Assembly (NCBI GenBank): GCA_963662035.1
Contig: CAVLDO010000032.1
Location: 1 to 9,763, forward strand
Direction of reading: 5' to 3'
Length of the DNA: 9,763 nt
From: Equibacterium sp963662035
GTDB taxonomy: Bacteria > Bacteroidota > Bacteroidia > Bacteroidales > UBA932
The notes beneath the pieces are model-generated. The model was not told the origin of the DNA. It searched no databases and saw only the letters and a list, made by a program, of their open reading frames with translations. Positions 5,999-9,763 of the stretch are shown here, one piece after another. Each line of letters opens with the position of its first letter. Positions within the stretch are counted from its first letter, which is position 1. A program made the position numbers and the translations under genes.

Positions 5999-6032
5999 GG
6001 TGAAAATCCTCGGCAATAAACAAAGTTTCACC
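5999..6032 (+). promoter_or_regulatory. Inverted repeat just ahead of the ABC ATPase start codon
   Basis: GGTGAAA (5999-6005) and TTTCACC (6026-6032) are perfect 7-bp arms 20 nt apart, ending 3 nt before the ATG at 6036. The arms could be an operator or a leader hairpin. Their presence argues that this stretch is untranslated and that the in-frame ATG at 5997 is not the true start. No convincing promoter was found upstream. Confidence 0.45.
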
Positions 6033-6035
6033 ACT

Positions 6036-6716
6036 ATGATTAAGATTACTGACATCTGCAAAGTGTTCCGCACAGAAGAAATAGAAACTGTGGCGCTGGA
6101 CAATGTATCATTCGAAATCGGCGACGGCGAGTTCGTGGCAATTATGGGGCCCTCGGGCTGCGGCAAATCGACCCTGATGAACATCCTGGGCCTGCTGGAC
6201 AACCCCACATCGGGCAGCTACCGCCTGATGGATCAGGAGGTCGGCAGCCTCAAAGAGAAAGAGCGCACAAAGTTCCGCAAGGGCAACATCGGCTTCGTGT
6301 TCCAGAGCTTCAACCTCATAGACGAGCTTAACGTTTATGAGAATATCGAGCTGCCGCTGCGCTATATGGACTTCGGCGCAGCAGAGCGCAAGGCCAAAGT
6401 TGAGGCGGTGATGGAGCGGATGAACATTTCCCACCGCGCAAAGCACTTCCCGCAGCAGCTCTCCGGCGGACAGCAGCAGAGGGTGGCGATCGCCCGCGCC
6501 GTGGTGGCCGGTCCCAAGCTGATTCTGGCCGATGAGCCCACCGGCAACCTGGATTCCAAGAACGGCCGGGAGGTGATGAATATGCTCTCAGAGCTCAACC
6601 GCGAGGGGACCACGATTGTGATGGTGACCCACTCCCAGAAGGACGCCGCTGTGGCCCAGCGCACCATCGACCTCTTTGACGGCCACATTGTGAGCGACGT
6701 AAAGAACGAGCTTTAG
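6036..6716 (+). CDS. ABC transporter ATP-binding protein (MacB/LolD-like)
   Basis: A 226-residue nucleotide-binding subunit that hydrolyses ATP at the inner face of the cytoplasmic membrane to drive its partner permease. Numbered from the chosen start, Walker A is GPSGCGKST (38-46), the Q-loop glutamine is Q90 in FVFQSFNL, the ABC signature LSGGQQQR is at 142-149, Walker B LILADE ends at E167, and the switch histidine is H199 in VTHSQ. All catalytic elements are intact. The ATG at 6036 (MIKITDICKVF) is preferred over 5997 because ATPases of this family usually begin here, the extra 13 residues are not family-like, and an inverted repeat occupies that stretch. The gene is 17 nt upstream of the permease gene and clearly in its operon. 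This subfamily serves mechanotransmission exporters and lipoprotein-release systems, not importers. The cargo is unknown. Confidence 0.93.
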   Translation: MIKITDICKVFRTEEIETVALDNVSFEIGDGEFVAIMGPSGCGKSTLMNILGLLDNPTSGSYRLMDQEVGSLKEKERTKFRKGNIGFVFQSFNLIDELNVYENIELPLRYMDFGAAERKAKVEAVMERMNISHRAKHFPQQLSGGQQQRVAIARAVVAGPKLILADEPTGNLDSKNGREVMNMLSELNREGTTIVMVTHSQKDAAVAQRTIDLFDGHIVSDVKNEL

Positions 6717-6733
6717 GACTAACTCCGGGCACT

Positions 6734-9157
6734 ATGAAATACCTGCTGCATAATTTTTTGAGTGTGGTGCGACGCTACAAGGCATCGTGCCTGCTGAATG
6801 TCCTGGGAATGGCGGTGGCATTCGCCGCCTTCTATCTGATAATCACCCAGGTCACCTTCGGCTTCGGCTATAACCGCGGCCTCAAGGATAGCGGGCGGCT
6901 CTACATTCTCTCCACCCCGTCTTCTTTTGTCTCGGGCAAGCTGAACACATTCTTGTGCCGTCCGCTTGCAGAGAAGGTGATTTCTGACTCTCCGGCGGTG
7001 GAGTGCGGCGGCCTGGTGGACATCTACGATGAAAAGGGGATATTCTATACCCGTGACAAAGGAGCGGCGCGCAAGCTGCACCTCAATTTGAGGCGCATGT
7101 CCGCCGGCGGCCTGCAGACTTTGGGCTTTGAGGCGGTGCAGGGTTCCCTGGAGAGCCTCAAGGAGCCGCGCACCATCGCCGTCAGCGAGTCGGCGGCGGC
7201 GAAGACCGGCCTCGGCATCGGGGACAAACTCTCCTCGAGCGATTCACAGGGGGAACGCGATGCTGCCACTGTGGTGGCTATTTACCGCGACTTCCCTTAC
7301 GGCAGCGACCCTGCAGCGCTGGAGGCGGTGTATAATATCGGCGACAAATCTCTGGACAGTTTTGGCGAGTGGAGCTTCCAGTATGTGGTAAAGCTAAAAA
7401 GCGCCGATCTGGTGCAGGAGTTCGAAAGCCGGGCGTTTGACATCGTAAAGAGCATCTATATGGAGCGGCTGGGCGATCTCGATTTTTCGGACTCCGAAGC
7501 GCAGGAATATTTCAACTCTCAGGATGTCCGTATCAGCGCGGTGCCCCTCACCGATATTTACTACGACGGCCGGCTTGAGCAGGTCCTATCTCAACGGGGC
7601 AACCGCACATCTGACCTGACCCTGCTCGCGGTTGCCATCCTCACCATTCTGATAGCCCTCATCAACTTTGTTAACTTCTTTTTTGCGCTTGTGCCGAGCC
7701 GGGTGCGCAGCGTCAACACCTATAAGATATTCGGCGTGGGACGCGGCACTCTGCTGCTGAACTTTATTATGGAGTCGATGGGAATCGTGCTGCTGGGGCT
7801 TCTTGGGGCGGCAGTGCTGGTGGAGGTGTTCCTGCACAGCAGCGCGGCGGCTCTTCTGAGCGCACCGGCAGCTCCCGGAGCAAACATTCCGGTGGTGCTC
7901 GTCACGCTGGCGACGGCTCTGGCAGTGGCGGTGGCGGGCAGCATCTATCCGGCATACTACATCACCTCGTTTGCCCCGGCGCTGGTGCTCAAGGGCTCCT
8001 TCAGCGGGTCGCCGGCAGGTCGCGCGCTGCGCAGTGTCCTCATAGGCTTCCAGTTTGCCATCAGCATCGCCCTCATAATCTGCTCCACGGCCGTCAGACG
8101 TCAGCACAGCTTTATGATGCACTACGATATGGGCTTTGACAAGGAGAACCTGCTCTGCGGCTGGATGCCTGATGCGGTTGGGCATCTGGGCAGTCAGTGC
8201 GAAGCCTTCGAGAGCGCCCTGCGCGCAAACCCAGGAATTAAAGACATCACCTGGGCCGACGGCCGCCTGGTAAAAGCCCAGCGTATGGGGTGGGGCCGTG
8301 ACTACAAAGGGGAGCAGATCTACTTCCAGTGCTATCCGGTCGCTCCCAACTTCCTGCGGTTTATGGGGATCGACATTGTTCAGGGGCGCGACTTTTCCGA
8401 GAGCGACCTGCAGAGCGAAGGGGGCACGATGATCTTCAATCAAGAGGCGCAGCGGCAGTTCGGCATAGATTTGGAGACCCCGGCCCCGGGCCATGTGGAC
8501 GGCAGCGTCACCGCCGGCATCTGCAAGGATTTCAACTTTAAACCGCTGCAGTATGGCAACGCCCCGTTCGCCTTCTACATCTTTGGCAAGCACAGCTGGA
8601 GAAGCGCTCTCTCCATGATTTATGTACGCACGGCGGCGGGGGCCGACCCGGGTGAGATTATGAAATATATCCGCGCCAAAGTGGCGGAGTTCTGCCCCGA
8701 CGTCGACCCGGAGACCTACGATATCGGGTTTTTTGACAAGGAGTTGGGTGCTCAGTATCGCGCACAGCAGCAGCTCTCCACCCTGATAAGCCTGTTTACG
8801 CTGCTTGCGATAGTGATTTCGCTGATGGGAGTGTTCGGGCTGGTGCTCTTCGATACCCAGCACCGCAGCCGCGAAATTGCCATCCGGCGTGTGATGGGAG
8901 GCAGCGTGCGCGACATAATAAGGCTCTTCAACCGCAAGTATGTGGCCATAGTGCTGCTCAGCTTTGCAGCGGCCGCCCCTGTGAGCGCCGTGATTGTGAA
9001 CTTCTACCATTCTTCGTTCGCATACCGCGACACCCTGCCCTGGTGGGTCTATCTCATGGCTCTTGCGGCGGTGATGGCCATCACGGTGCTAATCGTGACC
9101 CTGCGCAGCTACGGCGCCGCCACCGCCAACCCGGTGGACAAGATAAAGAACGATTAG
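6734..9157 (+). CDS. ABC transporter permease with two FtsX/MacB-type halves
   Basis: An 807-residue inner-membrane protein of the tandem FtsX type common in Bacteroidales. Likely membrane segments are near residues 19-41, 296-318, 342-366, 388-411, 434-454, 683-705, 737-759 and 770-790, two sets of four. The large segments 42-295 and 455-682 lie between the first and second helix of each half and match periplasmic MacB-type domains. The C-terminal half has the FtsX signature RSREIAIRRVMGGS (711-724) and ends NPVDKIKND, typical of the family. It starts 17 nt after the ATPase gene, its evident partner. Proteins of this type undergo ATP-driven periplasmic movements that export peptides, antibiotics or lipoproteins, or that signal to cell-wall enzymes; which applies here is not visible. 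No membrane-fusion protein or TolC-like gene lies in the window. The gene appears intact, and translation starts at the first ATG. Confidence 0.9.
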   Translation: MKYLLHNFLSVVRRYKASCLLNVLGMAVAFAAFYLIITQVTFGFGYNRGLKDSGRLYILSTPSSFVSGKLNTFLCRPLAEKVISDSPAVECGGLVDIYDEKGIFYTRDKGAARKLHLNLRRMSAGGLQTLGFEAVQGSLESLKEPRTIAVSESAAAKTGLGIGDKLSSSDSQGERDAATVVAIYRDFPYGSDPAALEAVYNIGDKSLDSFGEWSFQYVVKLKSADLVQEFESRAFDIVKSIYMERLGDLDFSDSEAQEYFNSQDVRISAVPLTDIYYDGRLEQVLSQRGNRTSDLTLLAVAILTILIALINFVNFFFALVPSRVRSVNTYKIFGVGRGTLLLNFIMESMGIVLLGLLGAAVLVEVFLHSSAAALLSAPAAPGANIPVVLVTLATALAVAVAGSIYPAYYITSFAPALVLKGSFSGSPAGRALRSVLIGFQFAISIALIICSTAVRRQHSFMMHYDMGFDKENLLCGWMPDAVGHLGSQCEAFESALRANPGIKDITWADGRLVKAQRMGWGRDYKGEQIYFQCYPVAPNFLRFMGIDIVQGRDFSESDLQSEGGTMIFNQEAQRQFGIDLETPAPGHVDGSVTAGICKDFNFKPLQYGNAPFAFYIFGKHSWRSALSMIYVRTAAGADPGEIMKYIRAKVAEFCPDVDPETYDIGFFDKELGAQYRAQQQLSTLISLFTLLAIVISLMGVFGLVLFDTQHRSREIAIRRVMGGSVRDIIRLFNRKYVAIVLLSFAAAAPVSAVIVNFYHSSFAYRDTLPWWVYLMALAAVMAITVLIVTLRSYGAATANPVDKIKND

Positions 9158-9187
9158 CGAGTTCTTGCGGCGGGAGTTTTTTATAGA

Positions 9188-9241
9188 CTCCGTCCGGGCT
9201 GCAAATGCGCGAGCTCTTGCAGTGCACACCCCCCGGTGGAG
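9188..9241 (+). other. Stem-rich segment downstream of the permease gene
   Basis: The 9158-9351 gap holds no credible gene. Nested complementary segments form one long interrupted hairpin: CTCC/GGAG (9188-9191, 9238-9241), CCGGG/CCCGG (9194-9198, 9232-9236) and CTGCAA/TTGCAG (9199-9204, 9217-9222). A short GATAG/CTATC hairpin follows around 9270. Together with the terminator at 9305-9347 this could be a 3' UTR or a small RNA of under 200 nt. No promoter was identified. Confidence 0.3.
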
Positions 9242-9298
9242 ACTCGTATCTGTCTTTGCCCTGTGGCAAGATAGGATGCTATCGCCGCTATGTTACAT

Positions 9299-9347
9299 AA
9301 AAACGCGGGCCTTGCTGCGCACATTTGCAGCGGGGCTCGCTTTTTTT
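9299..9347 (+). terminator. Strong intrinsic terminator of the ABC operon region
   Basis: AAAAA (9299-9303) precedes a continuous 14-bp stem: 9305-9318 pairs with 9327-9340, including three G-U pairs, around an 8-nt loop, followed by TTTTTTT (9341-9347). It lies about 140 nt past the permease stop. The second hairpin array begins almost directly after the T-tract. Confidence 0.85.
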
Positions 9348-9351
9348 GTCT

Positions 9352-9657
9352 GGCCAGAGTGTCTTGCCGCGCTCCGTGCCCGGAGAGCTCCGTTTTGGGC
9401 ACGGCCGAGGGTTTTCGCCGTGCTTTGTGCCCGTGGAGCGCCATTTCGGGCACGGACATAGGTTTTCGCCGTGCTTTGTGCCCGTGGAGCCCCGTTTCGG
9501 GCACGGCCGGGGTTTCTCGCCGCGCTCCGTGCCTGTGGAGCCCCGTTTCGGGCACGGCCGGGGTGTGTCGCCGCGCTCCGTGCCCGTGGAGCCCCGATTC
9601 GGGCACGGCCTGGGAGCTCCGCCACGCTCCGTGCCCTGGGAGTGCCGTTTCGGGCAC
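9352..9657. repeat. Right tandem array of 51-bp hairpin units (6 copies plus a leading linker)
   Basis: Units start at 9376, 9427, 9478, 9529, 9580 and 9631, again exactly 51 bp apart, preceded by one 24-nt linker (9352-9375) that resembles the linker at 9556-9579. The hairpins match those of the left array in sequence and orientation (GTGCCCG ... CGGGCAC), but the loop usually begins with T instead of A. In the first unit CACGGC and GCCGTG at the edges of the linker can form a second stem, giving alternative pairings along the array. A frame open across all units on the minus strand encodes a 17-residue repeat (VPETGLHGHGARRKP plus two variable residues), as in the left array. I judge it non-coding, with low certainty. 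Confidence 0.92.
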
Positions 9658-9677
9658 GGCCGGGGATAATCGCCTTA

Positions 9678-9762
9678 GCGCATCAAAGTCGCGGATGCCT
9701 AAAGGGGCGTAGCGGGTATTTTTTCTACCCGCCAAGCCCCTTTAGGCGTAGCGCTGATGCGC
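9678..9762. repeat. Large bipartite hairpin after the right array
   Basis: GCCTAAAGGGGC (9697-9708) pairs perfectly with GCCCCTTTAGGC (9736-9747); a 3/3 internal loop follows, then GCGGGTA (9712-9718) pairs with TACCCGC (9726-9732) around the loop TTTTTTC. Outer arms GCGCATCA (9678-9685) and TGATGCGC (9755-9762) extend the symmetry. The T-run is in the loop and not after the stem, which is unlike a classic terminator. It is a close relative of the hairpin at 3007-3046 in the opposite orientation. The element may continue past the window edge. Confidence 0.8.
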
Positions 9763-9763
9763 G

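Noticed and set aside
5997..6035. Upstream ATG at 5997 for the ABC ATPase
   Set aside because: The 13 extra residues do not look like the family N-terminus, and the stretch holds a perfect 7-bp inverted repeat typical of untranslated leader.
7586..9010. 474-residue ORF antisense to the permease gene
   Set aside because: It is rich in His, Ala, Arg and Glu, as expected from reading a GC-rich gene backwards; the sense strand encodes a clear FtsX-type permease.

Overview
The window looks like a chromosomal segment from a GC-rich member of the Bacteroidales, probably gut-associated. The evidence is Bacteroidetes-type promoters (TTTG about 18-19 nt ahead of TAnnTTTG), little sign of Shine-Dalgarno sequences, and proteins that closely resemble Bacteroidales families (the acyl-CoA ligase, the MacB-like ABC pair and the WbuC-type cupin). 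The genus cannot be fixed from sequence alone. No tRNA, rRNA, transposase or phage gene was recognised.

Layout. A left array of 51-bp tandem hairpin units (70-402) is followed by a WbuC-family cupin gene (577-954, +) with a near-consensus promoter. A gene-free stretch (957-1307) holds a candidate structured RNA ending in a strong intrinsic terminator, then a compact promoter and inverted repeat that run into the start codon of a long-chain acyl-CoA ligase (1308-2963, +). The ligase converges on a three-gene minus-strand operon, read from right to left: an SBF/BASS-type sodium-coupled organic anion transporter (5860-4898), a GNAT acetyltransferase overlapping it by ATGA (4901-4467), and UDP-glucose 6-dehydrogenase (4448-3156). 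A long hairpin (3007-3046) separates the convergent units. Divergent from this operon is a two-gene ABC export-type operon (+): a MacB/LolD-like ATPase (6036-6716) and an 807-residue duplicated FtsX-type permease (6734-9157). After it come a structured gap, a 14-bp-stem terminator (9305-9347), a second 51-bp hairpin array in the same orientation (9352-9657) and a large bipartite hairpin (9678-9762).

The proteins are ordinary housekeeping or accessory functions: fatty acid activation, sugar-nucleotide oxidation for polysaccharide, organic anion uptake and ABC export. The unusual content is non-coding: two related hairpin arrays bracketing the whole gene block, a dispersed bipartite hairpin family seen about three times, and a 250-nt structured element whose closing stem competes with its own terminator.
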